A stretch of DNA of 64,000 bases from Luteolibacter sp. SL250 (GCF_026625605.1 NZ_CP113054.1:2294001-2358000), one strand, 5' to 3'; positions 9,090 through 18,702 are shown, numbered from the stretch's first letter. The notes: generated from the letters alone by a model not told the origin. A program made the numbers and translations.

Positions 9090-9929
9090 ATGAAGCAACA
9101 ACCGGTCACCACCGAATCCCTGCCCGTCAAGATCCTGCTCATCTCGGCGGCTGTCATCATTCTTTCCCTGTTCCTGCTGATGCCGCTGTTCGCGGTGTTC
9201 GCGGAGGCGTTCCGCCGCGGGTGGGAGGTCTTCTTCGCCTCCCTGAGCGAGGATGCCGCCCTGTCCGCCATCAAGCTCACGCTCATCGCGGCGGGCATCG
9301 CCGTGCCGGTGAACACGCTGTTCGGCCTGTCCGCCGCATGGCTGGTGACGAAGTTCCGCTTCAAGGGGCGTGCCTTCCTGCTTTCCCTGATCGACCTGCC
9401 GTTCGCGGTGTCGCCGATCATCGCCGGTCTGGTGTGGGTGCTCTTGTTCGGTGCCTCCGGCTGGTTCGGCCCCTGGCTGCGGGAGCATGACATCCAGATC
9501 ATCTTCGCGCTGCCGGGCATTGTCATAGCCACGGCGTTCGTGACCTTCCCCTTCGTCGCCCGGGAGCTGATCCCGCTGATGGAGTCGCAGGGCAGCGACC
9601 AGGAGGAAGCGGGCGTGACGCTGGGCGCGAGCGGCTGGCAGATCTTCCGCCGCATCACCCTGCCGAACATCAAGTGGGGCCTGTTCTACGGCATCCTGCT
9701 CTGCAATGCCCGCGCCATGGGCGAGTTCGGCGCGGTGTCCGTCGTCTCCGGCCATATCCGGGGAAAGACAAACACCCTGCCGCTGCACATCGAGGTGCTC
9801 TACAACGAATACCAGTTCAGCGCCGCCTTTGCCTGCGCCACCCTGCTGGCCTTCCTCGCGCTCGTCACGCTCGGTGCGAAGAGCGTCGTCGAACATTTCA
9901 CCGGCCACAGCTCCGCTGGCCACAAATAA
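9090..9929 (+). CDS. cysW: Sulfate ABC transporter permease CysW
   Basis: A 279-residue permease with about six hydrophobic segments and the EAA loop [21 protein letters not shown] in its second half. [22 protein letters not shown] and [26 protein letters not shown] are characteristic of CysW. It follows cysT by four bases and precedes cysA by eleven, which indicates one transcript and probably coupled translation. With CysT it makes the membrane pore of the sulfate importer. Confidence 0.93.
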   Translation: MKQQPVTTESLPVKILLISAAVIILSLFLLMPLFAVFAEAFRRGWEVFFASLSEDAALSAIKLTLIAAGIAVPVNTLFGLSAAWLVTKFRFKGRAFLLSLIDLPFAVSPIIAGLVWVLLFGASGWFGPWLREHDIQIIFALPGIVIATAFVTFPFVARELIPLMESQGSDQEEAGVTLGASGWQIFRRITLPNIKWGLFYGILLCNARAMGEFGAVSVVSGHIRGKTNTLPLHIEVLYNEYQFSAAFACATLLAFLALVTLGAKSVVEHFTGHSSAGHK

Positions 9930-9940
9930 TCTCTGCTGCC

Positions 9941-10930
9941 ATGTCGATCTCGATCCATAACATCACGAAAACCTTCGGAGCCTACACCGCGCTGGATGAC
10001 ATCTCCCTCGAAGTGGGGAATGGCAGCCTCACCGCATTGCTCGGCCCTTCCGGTTCCGGAAAAACCACGCTGCTGCGCATCGTCGCGGGCCTTGAGTTCG
10101 CCGATCCCGGCCCCGGAAAGATCCAGTTCCACGGCGAGGACGTGGTGGATGTCCCTGCCGGAAAGCGCGGCGTCGGTTTCGTGTTCCAGCACTACGCCCT
10201 GTTCCGTCACATGACGGTGGCGGACAACATCGCCTTCGGCCTTTCCGTCATGCCGGGTTCGAAGCGTTCGTCCAAGGCCGAGGTGAAGGACCGCGTCTCC
10301 GAACTGCTCCGGTTGGTGAAACTGGAAGGTCTGGACAAGCGGCGGCCGCATGAGCTTTCCGGCGGCCAGCGGCAGCGTGTGGCGCTCGCCCGCGCCCTCG
10401 CCATCCGTCCGAAGGTCCTGCTGCTGGACGAACCGTTCGGCGCGCTGGACGCCCAGGTGCGGAAGGATCTCCGTCGTTGGCTCCGCCAGTTCCACGACGA
10501 GATCGGCCTTACCACCCTGTTCGTCACCCACGACCAGGAAGAGGCGCTGGAGTTGGCGGATCAGGTCGTCGTCATGCGCAACGCGCGCGTCGAGCAGGTG
10601 GGCAAGCCCCAAGTCGTCTATGACAAGCCCCGCAGCCCGTTCGTCTATGAATTCCTCGGCAACGTGAACAAGGTCGATGAAAAGGGCTCGAACCGCTATG
10701 TCCGCCCGCATGAGATCGAGATCGTCTTCGCGGCGGAATATGTCGAGGCGACGGATCGCCTCGCCCGTATCACCCACCTTTTCTCCGCCGGTCCGGTCGC
10801 TTCGCTGACCGTGCGTCTGGAGGACGGACAGTTCCTGGAGGTGGAGCTTTCCCGCAAGCAGCTCGATGAACTCGCGCTGGGTGTGGGGGATGAGGTGGCG
10901 GTGCGCCTTCCGGAATCCGCCGACGTCTGA
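9941..10930 (+). CDS. cysA: Sulfate ABC transporter ATP-binding protein CysA
   Basis: A 329-residue ATPase. The start at 9941 gives [15 protein letters not shown]; upstream in-frame sequence overlaps cysW out of frame and is rejected. Walker A is GPSGSGKTT at residues 35-43, followed by a Q-loop (FVFQHYALF), signature LSGGQRQR, Walker B ([13 protein letters not shown]) and switch His ([10 protein letters not shown]). After the ATPase domain, [10 protein letters not shown] and [10 protein letters not shown] lead into a TOBE-like regulatory domain. It energises CysTW. A loose inverted repeat follows the stop. Confidence 0.95.
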   Translation: MSISIHNITKTFGAYTALDDISLEVGNGSLTALLGPSGSGKTTLLRIVAGLEFADPGPGKIQFHGEDVVDVPAGKRGVGFVFQHYALFRHMTVADNIAFGLSVMPGSKRSSKAEVKDRVSELLRLVKLEGLDKRRPHELSGGQRQRVALARALAIRPKVLLLDEPFGALDAQVRKDLRRWLRQFHDEIGLTTLFVTHDQEEALELADQVVVMRNARVEQVGKPQVVYDKPRSPFVYEFLGNVNKVDEKGSNRYVRPHEIEIVFAAEYVEATDRLARITHLFSAGPVASLTVRLEDGQFLEVELSRKQLDELALGVGDEVAVRLPESADV

Positions 10931-10936
10931 GCGGCG

Positions 10937-10979
10937 GGAACATCCCGTTCGACAAACACGTCCCGTCCGGTGATGTTCC
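10937..10979. terminator. Possible hairpin after cysA
   Basis: GGAACATC at 10937-10944 can pair with GATGTTCC at 10972-10979 across a 27-base loop, between the cysA stop (10930) and the fumC start (10984). There is no T run, so it could be a weak terminator or attenuator separating fumC from the sulfate operon, or chance. Confidence 0.25.
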
Positions 10980-10983
10980 GTCC

Positions 10984-12369
10984 ATGAGCGGGAACACACG
11001 GATGGAGAAGGACTCGATGGGTGAAATGGAAGTGCCGGCGGATGCACTCTACGGCGCGTCCACCCAGCGGGCGGTGCTGAATTTCCCCATCTCCGGCCGA
11101 CCGGTGCCCCCGGTGCTGGTCCACGTCTATGGCCTCATCAAGATGGCGGCCGCGCAGACGAATGCGGAGCTGGGTCTGCTGGACGCCGGGATCGCCGCCC
11201 GGATCATCGGTGCGGCGAAGGAAGTCGCATCCGGGCAACACGACGGGCAGTTCCCCATCGACATCTATCAGACGGGTTCCGGCACCTCCACCAACACCAA
11301 CGTCAACGAGGTGATCGCCAATCTGGCGTCGGGAGAAGGGACGAAAGTCCACCCGAACGACCATGTGAACCTCGGGCAGTCGTCCAATGACACCTTTCCC
11401 ACCGCCATCCACCTGGCCACCGCCTCCGCCATCCAGTCGGTGCTGGTGCCTGCGCTGGATGAACTGGCCATCGCGCTGGAGACAAAGGCAGAGGACTTCC
11501 ATGAGGTGCTGAAGATCGGTCGCACGCACCTGATGGATGCCACTCCGGTCAGGCTCGGCCAGGAGTTCGGTGGCTGGGCCGCGCAGGTCCGGCATTCCTC
11601 GATCCGGGCGCAGAAGGCGGTGGAGGCGTTGCTGGAACTGCCGCTCGGTGGAACGGCGGTCGGGACCGGCCTCAACACCCACCCGCAGTTCGCCGGGCAG
11701 GCGATCGAAAAGCTGGCGTCATGGACCGGGCTGCCATTCGTGGAGGCGGAGAATCATTTCGAGGCCCAGTCCGCGAAGGATGCCTGCGTGGAGGCGCACG
11801 GCCATCTTTCCACCATCGCCGTTTCACTGCACAAGATCGCCTGCGACATCCGTCTGCTCGGTTCCGGTCCGCGCTGCGGCTTTGGCGAGATTTCCCTGCC
11901 CGCCACCCAGCCGGGTTCCTCCATCATGCCGGGAAAGGTGAATCCCGTGATGTCCGAGTCCCTGACCATGGTCGCCGCCAGAGTGGCCGGGAACCAGACG
12001 ACCGTCACCTGGTGCGGGGCTGGCGGCTTCCTGGAACTGAACGTGTCCATGCCACTGATCGCAGCGTGCCTGCTGGAGTCGGTGGAACTGCTGGCGAACT
12101 CCGCCAATGCCTTCCGCGGCAAGTGCGTCGAGGGGATCGAAGCGAAAGTGGAGCGTTGCAACGAGCTCATCGAATATTCGCTTTCGATGGTGACCGCGCT
12201 GGCACCGAAGATCGGCTACGACAAGGCGTCCGCGATCGCGAAGGAATCCGTATCAACTGGCCGGACCGTGCGTGAACTTTGTGAGGGCCGCCTGGAGGAT
12301 CTGGGGATCACCCGTGAGGAGCTCACGGAACTGCTGGATCCGGCGAGGATGGCGGGGGAGCATCTTTGA
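10984..12369 (+). CDS. fumC: Class II fumarate hydratase
   Basis: A 461-residue cytoplasmic enzyme that interconverts fumarate and malate in the TCA cycle. N-terminal TRMEKDSMGEMEVPAD and YGASTQRA fit the family start. GSGTSTNTNVNEV (about residues 98-110) and the superfamily signature GSSIMPGKVN (311-320) carry the substrate-binding and catalytic loop serine. GRTHLMDATPVRLGQEF is another conserved stretch. Length is normal for iron-free fumarases; argininosuccinate lyase and aspartase share the fold, but the text best fits FumC. It follows cysA by 53 bases, yet a separate promoter is likely because it has no link to sulfate uptake. Its last 47 bases overlap, tail to tail, the convergent membrane-protein gene. 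Confidence 0.95.
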   Translation: MSGNTRMEKDSMGEMEVPADALYGASTQRAVLNFPISGRPVPPVLVHVYGLIKMAAAQTNAELGLLDAGIAARIIGAAKEVASGQHDGQFPIDIYQTGSGTSTNTNVNEVIANLASGEGTKVHPNDHVNLGQSSNDTFPTAIHLATASAIQSVLVPALDELAIALETKAEDFHEVLKIGRTHLMDATPVRLGQEFGGWAAQVRHSSIRAQKAVEALLELPLGGTAVGTGLNTHPQFAGQAIEKLASWTGLPFVEAENHFEAQSAKDACVEAHGHLSTIAVSLHKIACDIRLLGSGPRCGFGEISLPATQPGSSIMPGKVNPVMSESLTMVAARVAGNQTTVTWCGAGGFLELNVSMPLIAACLLESVELLANSANAFRGKCVEGIEAKVERCNELIEYSLSMVTALAPKIGYDKASAIAKESVSTGRTVRELCEGRLEDLGITREELTELLDPARMAGEHL

Positions 12370-13675
12370 TGGATTTCCTGCCTGCCGCAATCAGCACGGG
12401 CAGGAACACGGCGGCCCAGTGGAAAGGGAACTCGTAGGAAGCGTTCACGAGAAAGACGCTGCCCCGGTCGAAGAGGATCGCGGTTGTCACTGCGGCGAGC
12501 AGCAGGAGCGGCCAGCGTGTGCCTTCCAAGGATAACTGGAATGCCGCCACCGCGGCGATGGCAAGGAGGGCGAGATGCCCGGTGAGCGCGATGATTCCGC
12601 CACCGCGCAGTGTGGCGAGGTAGGAGGAGTGTTCGTTCAACAGGTGGGCGAGCGGGCGGTTGTTCTGGGACAAGCCCCGCCCGAACCAGAGGGAACCATC
12701 CAGTTCATCCCGGAGTGTCGAATACGCGCCGAGCCGCCCGGCGCTGCCACGTTTCACCAGACCCTTCAAATGATGGTCGGGTGGCGGTTGCTGCGGGTGG
12801 GTGGCTTCGACGGCGTATGCCTCCTGCAGGAGGAGGTTCTTTTTCACGGCAAGGGCGCCAATCCCTACGAGGAGGGCGGTGAGGCAGAGAGCCGTGCAGC
12901 GAATGCCCCGGACCCACCCCCGCCGGAAAATGAGGATAGGCAGGCATGGGGCGATCATCAGCAACGCGCCACGGGAGCCCGTGAGGAACAGTGCCACGCC
13001 GAACGCCAGAGCCAACAACCACCATGTCTTCTTCGGGTGGCTTCCGCCCGACGCCAGGCGCTCCAGGATGAGGATGAACGAGATGCCAAAGATCAGCCCC
13101 GCATGGTTCGCGTGTCCCCATCCGATCTGGCCCGCCCATGACATCGCCAGCTTCGTAGGCCAGATCAGAATCAGGCGTGTGGTATCGAAATAGGTCAGCG
13201 GACCCATGGTGATCATCCGCTGGACCGGGAGGAAGTAACCCACCATGGAGCAAACCAACAACACCGATGCAATGATGATAAAGGTCCGGTTGAGAATCCG
13301 CGGCCATCGGGAGGAAAGCACAGCCTTGATGAAAACGACGGAACCACCGATGGCCAGCAAGCCCTCCAATGCCATGAAGGTCTCCAATTCCGGAACTTCC
13401 CGGTTGAACATGCCTCCGGTCCATGTTGAAACGATGATCCCAAGAAGAACCACTCCCATACCCTTCAGGGTTCCTGGCAGGCCGTCCGGAAAAACCTTTC
13501 TTGCCAGCAACCATGAAAGGGCGAGCGCGGCGAGGCGGGGCCATGCGATCCACGACGCGCTGGAGAAAAAGATGAACGGGATGACCAGCAGGGAGAACGA
13601 GATGCCGATGATCCAGTCTGACGCATGATTCCGGGGTGGAGCGGGGTGAAGGTTCTGGTCGCTCGTGAGGTTCAT
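12323..13675 (-). CDS. O-antigen ligase-like polytopic membrane protein
   Basis: A 450-residue protein with roughly ten hydrophobic segments. The start at 13675 was chosen because GGAAAG lies at suitable distance upstream; the in-frame extension to 14032 is not protein-like. Features include WIIGISFSLLVIPFIFFSSASW near the N-terminus, a central FLTGSRGALLMIAPCLPIL, and a periplasmic loop of about 90 residues with GSAGRLGAYSTLRDELDGSLWFGRGLS and NEHSSYLATLRGGG. This Wzy_C/WaaL-like layout, especially the TGSRGA and NEHS motifs, suggests a polysaccharide polymerase or ligase. No other polysaccharide genes are nearby, so the substrate is unknown. The 3' end overlaps fumC by 47 bases. Confidence 0.75.
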   Translation of the reverse strand: MNLTSDQNLHPAPPRNHASDWIIGISFSLLVIPFIFFSSASWIAWPRLAALALSWLLARKVFPDGLPGTLKGMGVVLLGIIVSTWTGGMFNREVPELETFMALEGLLAIGGSVVFIKAVLSSRWPRILNRTFIIIASVLLVCSMVGYFLPVQRMITMGPLTYFDTTRLILIWPTKLAMSWAGQIGWGHANHAGLIFGISFILILERLASGGSHPKKTWWLLALAFGVALFLTGSRGALLMIAPCLPILIFRRGWVRGIRCTALCLTALLVGIGALAVKKNLLLQEAYAVEATHPQQPPPDHHLKGLVKRGSAGRLGAYSTLRDELDGSLWFGRGLSQNNRPLAHLLNEHSSYLATLRGGGIIALTGHLALLAIAAVAAFQLSLEGTRWPLLLLAAVTTAILFDRGSVFLVNASYEFPFHWAAVFLPVLIAAGRKSIKDAPPPSSPDPAVP

Positions 13676-13796
13676 CATTCTTTCCACGACGCTAGGGGAA
13701 GTTCCCGGACGCCTGCGAGCCAAAGCTTGCCGGTTGCTCCGCGGAGATCTCTTGGCTCCGACTTTCCCGATTGTCACCGGAGTTCCAAATGGATAG

Positions 13797-15380
13797 ATGT
13801 TCCCGTTCATGAAACCCGCGTTGCGTCTACCAGTCAGGATCGCCACGCACGTGGTTGCTTTTGGTGCGGGTTGGTTGCTGTGGTCCCAGGTGCAACCGGA
13901 TGCCGGGGAACAATTGTCTCCCGCAGTTGAGGGGAAAGCGGCCGGTGAAGGCACGGAGAGGCGGCGGTTGAGGGAACAAGCGGGATCTGGTGGAGAGCGG
14001 GTGTTGAAGCAGCTCTTTGGTGACGGGTTCAAGCTTTCCGTTGCGAACGAAGATTGGGGGAGGTCGCGCCATGAACACTATGTGAAGCTCCTTGCTGACG
14101 CTTCAGAGGTGGCTCCTTCGGCGGACCGGGCGCAGGCCGCCCGGTCCGCGATTGATGATTTCGCCAGGACCGTCGCAGCGGATGACAGGTTCGGAGCCTC
14201 GGGGGAAATGACCAGCCGTCTGATCCATTGGATGCAGTCGGATCCAGATGCCGCGATCGCCCATCTGGAAGCCATGGAGGACAACCGTGTGCGTAAGCAT
14301 GTGACGTATTTCCTGACACAGGCGGCGATGGCGGTCACCACGCAGGAAGGGCTGCTGGGGTGTGCGGACTGGTTCAAGGCGGAGACCCGCAACAGTGACT
14401 TCAGCAACCAGTTGAGATCCCAGTTCGCCCGCGAATTGGGAGCAAAGGCGGACTTGAACGAAATAACCGCCATCAACCAGCGGTTCGACCAGACCGGTGC
14501 CCACCCCATCCTGCCGAAGTTGCTTGCGACCAGTTGGCCGATTGAGAAAGCCGGAGACTTCCTGGTTCTGGCAAAGCAGGACAACTCGCCCGATGTACTC
14601 ACCGACTTCGCGATGAAACATGGTGAGGAAGGGGCTCGTTGGTTTGAGAACCTGCTGGCCGCAGGCACCCTGCCTCCGGAGAAGCAGGAGGAGATCATTT
14701 CCAACAGGGCCTATGGAGACTTCATGTTGAGAAACCCGTCGGTGGATTTGGAGCGGCGCCTGGAGGTTCTGGCTGCCCTCAACCCGGGCAGCACACCGGA
14801 GCATCTGCTTTTCCGGATCACCAACCGTGACATCGGTTCGGTCCTCAGAAATGGCCCGGACTACCGTTTCGCGTTCCGGAATGGTTCCATGACCGCGGAG
14901 GAAGTGGTGAACGCCGTTTCATCCTCGCTTCCCCAACTCGCCGCACGATCACCGGAAGTCATCCGGGCATATCTCTTCGGAGAACTCGCGGAGGAGGATG
15001 GAGCGAAGGCGATGGCACTGCTGGGGAACCTGCCGGAGGAGGAAAAATGGAAGGCGGCGATGAGGCCGGTGACTTCGATGTTCCATGGGGTGAATCCCCA
15101 GCAGTTCTATGACTACCTCCAGCATGTCCCGGTCGATGCTTCACCGGAATCGGTCAATGAACGGATCAAGGCCTGGACGAATCTGGGGAGGGAGAACCAC
15201 GCCCGGCTGGGCGACGGTTACCTGAACTGGGTGAAGGGGCTCCCCGACGGTCCGGATAAAGACATGGCCGCCCTTTCGATCGTGGAATCGTCACACGCCA
15301 AAGATCGGAAACTCGCCGACGAATTCGCGGGCATCATCAAGGACGATCGGATCCGGCAGCGCATCCCCTGGAAACCATGA
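13797..15380 (+). CDS. Secreted or membrane-anchored helical protein, Verrucomicrobia-type
   Basis: A 527-residue protein (523 if ATG 13809 is used). An N-terminal hydrophobic segment (IATHVVAFGAGWLLW) is followed by a charged linker and then an almost wholly helical region made of recurring units (SDPDAAIAHLEAM, NWVKGLPDGPDKDMAALSIV). Such helix-repeat proteins recur in Verrucomicrobia as tandem families; their function is unknown to me. It is translated into the next gene through an ATGA overlap at 15377-15380, and the second protein shares the same architecture. It diverges from the ligase-like gene across 121 bases. Confidence 0.7.
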   Translation: MFPFMKPALRLPVRIATHVVAFGAGWLLWSQVQPDAGEQLSPAVEGKAAGEGTERRRLREQAGSGGERVLKQLFGDGFKLSVANEDWGRSRHEHYVKLLADASEVAPSADRAQAARSAIDDFARTVAADDRFGASGEMTSRLIHWMQSDPDAAIAHLEAMEDNRVRKHVTYFLTQAAMAVTTQEGLLGCADWFKAETRNSDFSNQLRSQFARELGAKADLNEITAINQRFDQTGAHPILPKLLATSWPIEKAGDFLVLAKQDNSPDVLTDFAMKHGEEGARWFENLLAAGTLPPEKQEEIISNRAYGDFMLRNPSVDLERRLEVLAALNPGSTPEHLLFRITNRDIGSVLRNGPDYRFAFRNGSMTAEEVVNAVSSSLPQLAARSPEVIRAYLFGELAEEDGAKAMALLGNLPEEEKWKAAMRPVTSMFHGVNPQQFYDYLQHVPVDASPESVNERIKAWTNLGRENHARLGDGYLNWVKGLPDGPDKDMAALSIVESSHAKDRKLADEFAGIIKDDRIRQRIPWKP

Positions 15381-16723
15381 AGCCCGGCCATCAGAAGATT
15401 GTCACCCATCTGGTCTGCCTGGTTGCAGGTGTCTGCGTGGCCGGAGCCATCCGCAGCGCGGCCGTGGAGCAGCATGATGATCCTGCGGAAAGCGGGGAGC
15501 GCGTGGGACGGAGATCAGATCCATCCGGTCATGACGGCGATGCTTCCGGCAAGTCCGGTGGAACGCAGCAAACTCCGGGCAACCGGAGGGAGGCCCCCCT
15601 GGGGTCCAAGGATTTCCGCGACGCGTGGGATGCCATCGCGCGCCGCACGGATCTCACCAGCCGGGAACGGGCCGCCATGCAGCGGAAACTGCTGGAGCAA
15701 TGGGCGATGATCGATCTCCAGTCAGCCATGACCGCCGCCCTGGAGGGAAACTGGGACGGTGACGATGGAGGGGTGAATTCACTGGTGCCTGCGTTCAGGG
15801 CGGCATTCCTGAAGAACCCGATGGAGGCATGGAGCATCATCCAGTCCGGTGATCTGGGATTGGGATCAGCGCTTTTCCGATGGCAGTGGGTGACGGCGGT
15901 CTCATCGGAGAATCCGCTGCTGGTGCTCTCTTGCTTTGATGACTTTTCCGACAACTTGAAGAAGGCTGCATTGTGGCCGCTCCTGGAACGCCGCTCAACG
16001 GATCCCGCGGTCACGGAAGCCATTCTCAGGATGCTCCGGGACAGGCCGGCTGATGCTTTGACGAAGACACTGGCTGCGGAGTTTTACAAGCAGGTGAAAC
16101 CTGATGGAACACCGGCGGAGCTTGCCGCAAAGATTGCCACCGCGGCGACGGAGCAGGAGAAGATCATCGCCCTGCAGGCTTTCACCGCCTCGTTGAAAGG
16201 ACAGGAGTCAGGATTGGTGGGGAGTCTCATCGGAAACCTGCCGCCAGAATTCCGTGGAGACATTGTCCGTCAGTTGCTTGCCGCTTCGGGGAACGAGAAA
16301 CCGACGGATCTTCTCGACCTTGCGATTGCATCGGGGAACTGGGACATTCTCAAGGATCCCATGGTGGCGGGCGTTGAAGGCAAGGTCGCGGAATACGCAC
16401 GCCGGCGGGATCCCATTGCCATCGCCGAGTGGGGGCTGAGCCTTCCGGACCGGCCGGAGACCCAGGAGGTCTATCGACGCGCGATCACCGGTTACATCGA
16501 CCGGTACCCTGTTGAGGCCCGCGATTGGATCATGAGTATTCCAGCGGGTGACTGGCGGCGGGAGAGGGCGTTGATGGAGTATTCGCAGAACGCCCTGTGG
16601 TATAAGAAAAACCAGGAAGGTGCGGCGTGGGCCATCGAGCGGATCACCGATCCCAAGATGAAAGGAACGGCGATCAACTGGCGGATCGAATGGGCCCAAC
16701 GGAATGGGGTGAAGTTGAAATAG
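15377..16723 (+). CDS. Second secreted or membrane-anchored helical protein
   Basis: A 448-residue protein starting within the preceding stop codon (ATGA overlap), implying translational coupling. It has a short hydrophobic N-terminus (THLVCLVAGVCVAGAIRSA), a low-complexity Ser/Gly/Asp/Arg linker to about residue 75, then a helical region. The C-terminal units (IAEWGLSLPDRPETQEVYRR, DWIMSIPAGDWRRERALMEY) show a Trp, Leu/Ile-Pro, Asp/Gly pattern like the neighbour's NWVKGLPDGPDKD. The two look like diverged paralogs that may act together in the periplasm or at the membrane. No catalytic motif is visible. Confidence 0.7.
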   Translation: MKPGHQKIVTHLVCLVAGVCVAGAIRSAAVEQHDDPAESGERVGRRSDPSGHDGDASGKSGGTQQTPGNRREAPLGSKDFRDAWDAIARRTDLTSRERAAMQRKLLEQWAMIDLQSAMTAALEGNWDGDDGGVNSLVPAFRAAFLKNPMEAWSIIQSGDLGLGSALFRWQWVTAVSSENPLLVLSCFDDFSDNLKKAALWPLLERRSTDPAVTEAILRMLRDRPADALTKTLAAEFYKQVKPDGTPAELAAKIATAATEQEKIIALQAFTASLKGQESGLVGSLIGNLPPEFRGDIVRQLLAASGNEKPTDLLDLAIASGNWDILKDPMVAGVEGKVAEYARRRDPIAIAEWGLSLPDRPETQEVYRRAITGYIDRYPVEARDWIMSIPAGDWRRERALMEYSQNALWYKKNQEGAAWAIERITDPKMKGTAINWRIEWAQRNGVKLK

Positions 16724-16742
16724 GCTTCACGGGAACCATTCA

Positions 16743-17882
16743 TCAGTTGGCCGGTGTGCTGACCCTCAACCGTGCGAAGGTCCTGCTCTTGCCCTGTGGC
16801 AGGGCGAAGGTGATTTGCTCCGGGGTGTTGCTGGTAGCGCCGGTGACCGTCCAGGGTTGCGTCACACCGAGATCATCCGATACTTCGATGGCATAAGTGA
16901 TGTCGCCGTTGGTCACCGCTTCGGCGCGTTTGGTGAAAGTCCACGTCCCGTTTGCGAAGGTTCCGGTAGTGCCGTCGGATCCTCCGGTGTCCAGATCGAG
17001 GGCGTACTCCATGATGTTGGGGATACCGTCTTTGTCTGAATCACCCGTGAGGCCGCCGGTGATGTTGTTGGTGGTGGCCCAGGTGGAGAAATTTCCACCC
17101 GATGGGCCGCCAGCTTTTGATGCGGTGATCGCTCCGGTGCTGCTGATGGTGACGGTGGCAACGTATTGTCCTCCGCCCACGGGTCCCGTGGGGTTGGCGC
17201 CATTCGCAATGGAGATGATCCGCTGGATGTCGATGTGGGTGGATCCGCCGGATTGCCCGAAGCTCTGTTCGATGGAGGGCAGGACGGTGAATGAGTAGCC
17301 GTTGGCATTGGTGGCGTGCTTGGTCCACGAATTCCGCCAGGCGACTTCATTGGTGGAGGCCTGGAGGACGATCGTCCCTTCGGCTGATGGTGCCCCAAGA
17401 TCAGTGAAAATCCCCTCCAGGCTGGAGATATCCCGGGCGGCCTCGGCCAGAGACTGGTAGTTGAAACCGGTGAACAGGGGGGCCAGCCCGGCGCTCACGG
17501 TGGCGCGGGAAGCATAGACCGTGCGGGAAGGATCACCATTCACCGGGGCCGCCGTCCCGATGCCTGGCGCTCCCTGGGGGAGTTTGTCGGAGAGGTTGGC
17601 GATGGCACCGAAGCGCATGTCGTTGCGGGTGTACCAATCGCTGCCGAATACGGTGGAGAGGACGCTGCCGATGTTCTGGAAGGTCGTGGGATTCGTGCCG
17701 TCGCGGAAGGTCGTGGGATCCCCCAGGTTGAAGAATACGTTGGTGTCAGCGCCGTTGCCGCCTGTTGCCCGGAATCCCATGATGAGATCTCCGCTCTGGA
17801 TGGACTGGCCGCAGGTGAGGGCGGTGGAGGAGAGGAGCAGTGCTGCGAGAGCGAGGGTCCGCTTGATGGATGACGGGATCAT
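16743..17882 (-). CDS. Secreted protein with a DSDKDG-type C-terminal module
   Basis: A 379-residue protein with signal peptide (ALAALLLSSTALTCGQ). Residues about 28-250 closely parallel the PEP-CTERM protein at 19893-20756: SGDLIMGFRATGGNGADTNV matches its NGDLILGFHATSGEGAQTNV, and VFGSDWYTRNDMRFGAIANL matches its VFGSTWYDRNDIYFGAVANL. Here the PEP-CTERM tail is replaced by DSDKDGIPNIMEYALDLD at 281-298, an aspartate-rich calcium-type loop common near the end of verrucomicrobial exported proteins, followed by about 80 residues of beta-rich sequence. It is probably surface-associated or released. Function is unknown. It is last in a minus-strand run of secreted-protein genes. Confidence 0.75.
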   Translation of the reverse strand: MIPSSIKRTLALAALLLSSTALTCGQSIQSGDLIMGFRATGGNGADTNVFFNLGDPTTFRDGTNPTTFQNIGSVLSTVFGSDWYTRNDMRFGAIANLSDKLPQGAPGIGTAAPVNGDPSRTVYASRATVSAGLAPLFTGFNYQSLAEAARDISSLEGIFTDLGAPSAEGTIVLQASTNEVAWRNSWTKHATNANGYSFTVLPSIEQSFGQSGGSTHIDIQRIISIANGANPTGPVGGGQYVATVTISSTGAITASKAGGPSGGNFSTWATTNNITGGLTGDSDKDGIPNIMEYALDLDTGGSDGTTGTFANGTWTFTKRAEAVTNGDITYAIEVSDDLGVTQPWTVTGATSNTPEQITFALPQGKSRTFARLRVSTPAN

Positions 17883-17983
17883 GAGGTGGTGTTATGGGCG
17901 GTTTCGGATCGTTTCCGTCACCGTAGGAACACCCCGACACCATGGAGATTTGAAGTTTGTGTCGAATTCGCCAGATCGGAGGA

Positions 17984-18604
17984 TCAATGGCCGGCTTCGT
18001 CTTCCTGAACTCCGTTGTGCATCCGGATGTGACGCGCCATCCATGCGTGCTGTCCGTAGATCTGACGGTATCTGAAGTCCTCGTCCGCTGCGTGGGATGA
18101 AGATGGGGAGGGCACCGTGGCTGTTGGATCAACATCGATCGTTGCCGGGGTGGTCGGGGGAACTTGGGCGGCCAGTTGGGGAGTATTGCGCAGCGGGAAG
18201 GGAGAGTCTGCCGGTTGGCGACGCAGCTTGTGGGAAGTGGCGAAGGAGACATCCTCACGTTCTGCCCGTGGCAACCGTTGACCGCCGGGGAGCTGGGATC
18301 CTTCCGTATGGGATGCGACCGGAGATGCCGGTGGACGCTTCAGTCGGCGCGTCCGACCTTCCGGAGGACGTGGCTCCGTTGACAGGAAATGGGAAAGCCG
18401 GGGTGTGGCGGAGGAACGGACATGGGTGACTGGCACGCGCGGATCGGGAGCCGCTGTGGTGCGCTTTGGTGTGGCGTTGCGTTCGGGATGAACGATGCCG
18501 GGTTGTGGTTCCTTGTTCGCTTCCCCGGTCTCCCGGCTGAGGGTGAATCCCCACAGGAACAGTGCGAAAATGGAGAAAGCGGTGCCTGCCAGAACGGTTT
18601 TCAT
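17984..18604 (-). CDS. Hypothetical single-span protein with a Pro-rich tail
   Basis: A 206-residue protein with an N-terminal hydrophobic segment (VLAGTAFSIFALFLWGFTL) acting as signal or anchor, followed by about 150 residues of disordered, Pro/Arg/Ser-rich sequence. A better-ordered C-terminus follows (DEDFRYRQIYGQHAWMARHI). I do not recognise it. It lies between the DSDKDG-module protein and the PstS-like gene on the same strand, so membership of a secreted-protein cluster is likely. Low complexity lowers confidence in the precise start, but ATG 18604 gives a good signal-anchor. Confidence 0.55.
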   Translation of the reverse strand: MKTVLAGTAFSIFALFLWGFTLSRETGEANKEPQPGIVHPERNATPKRTTAAPDPRVPVTHVRSSATPRLSHFLSTEPRPPEGRTRRLKRPPASPVASHTEGSQLPGGQRLPRAEREDVSFATSHKLRRQPADSPFPLRNTPQLAAQVPPTTPATIDVDPTATVPSPSSSHAADEDFRYRQIYGQHAWMARHIRMHNGVQEDEAGH

Positions 18605-18702
18605 GGAAAGGGAAGCCGGGCACCCATGGTGTGAATGGGGCCCGGCCTGGATGGTGCGGGAAGGTGGTTTTTCCCGCCGGGTGGATGTGGGATGCTTGGG
18701 GA

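Noticed and set aside
9800-11047. Long open minus-strand frame (415 codons)
   Set aside because: It lies opposite cysW and cysA, whose motifs are unambiguous, and has shadow-like composition.
12575-13141. Plus-strand frame of 188 codons downstream of fumC
   Set aside because: Antisense to the membrane-protein gene whose hydrophobic segments are clear; composition is charged and low in order.
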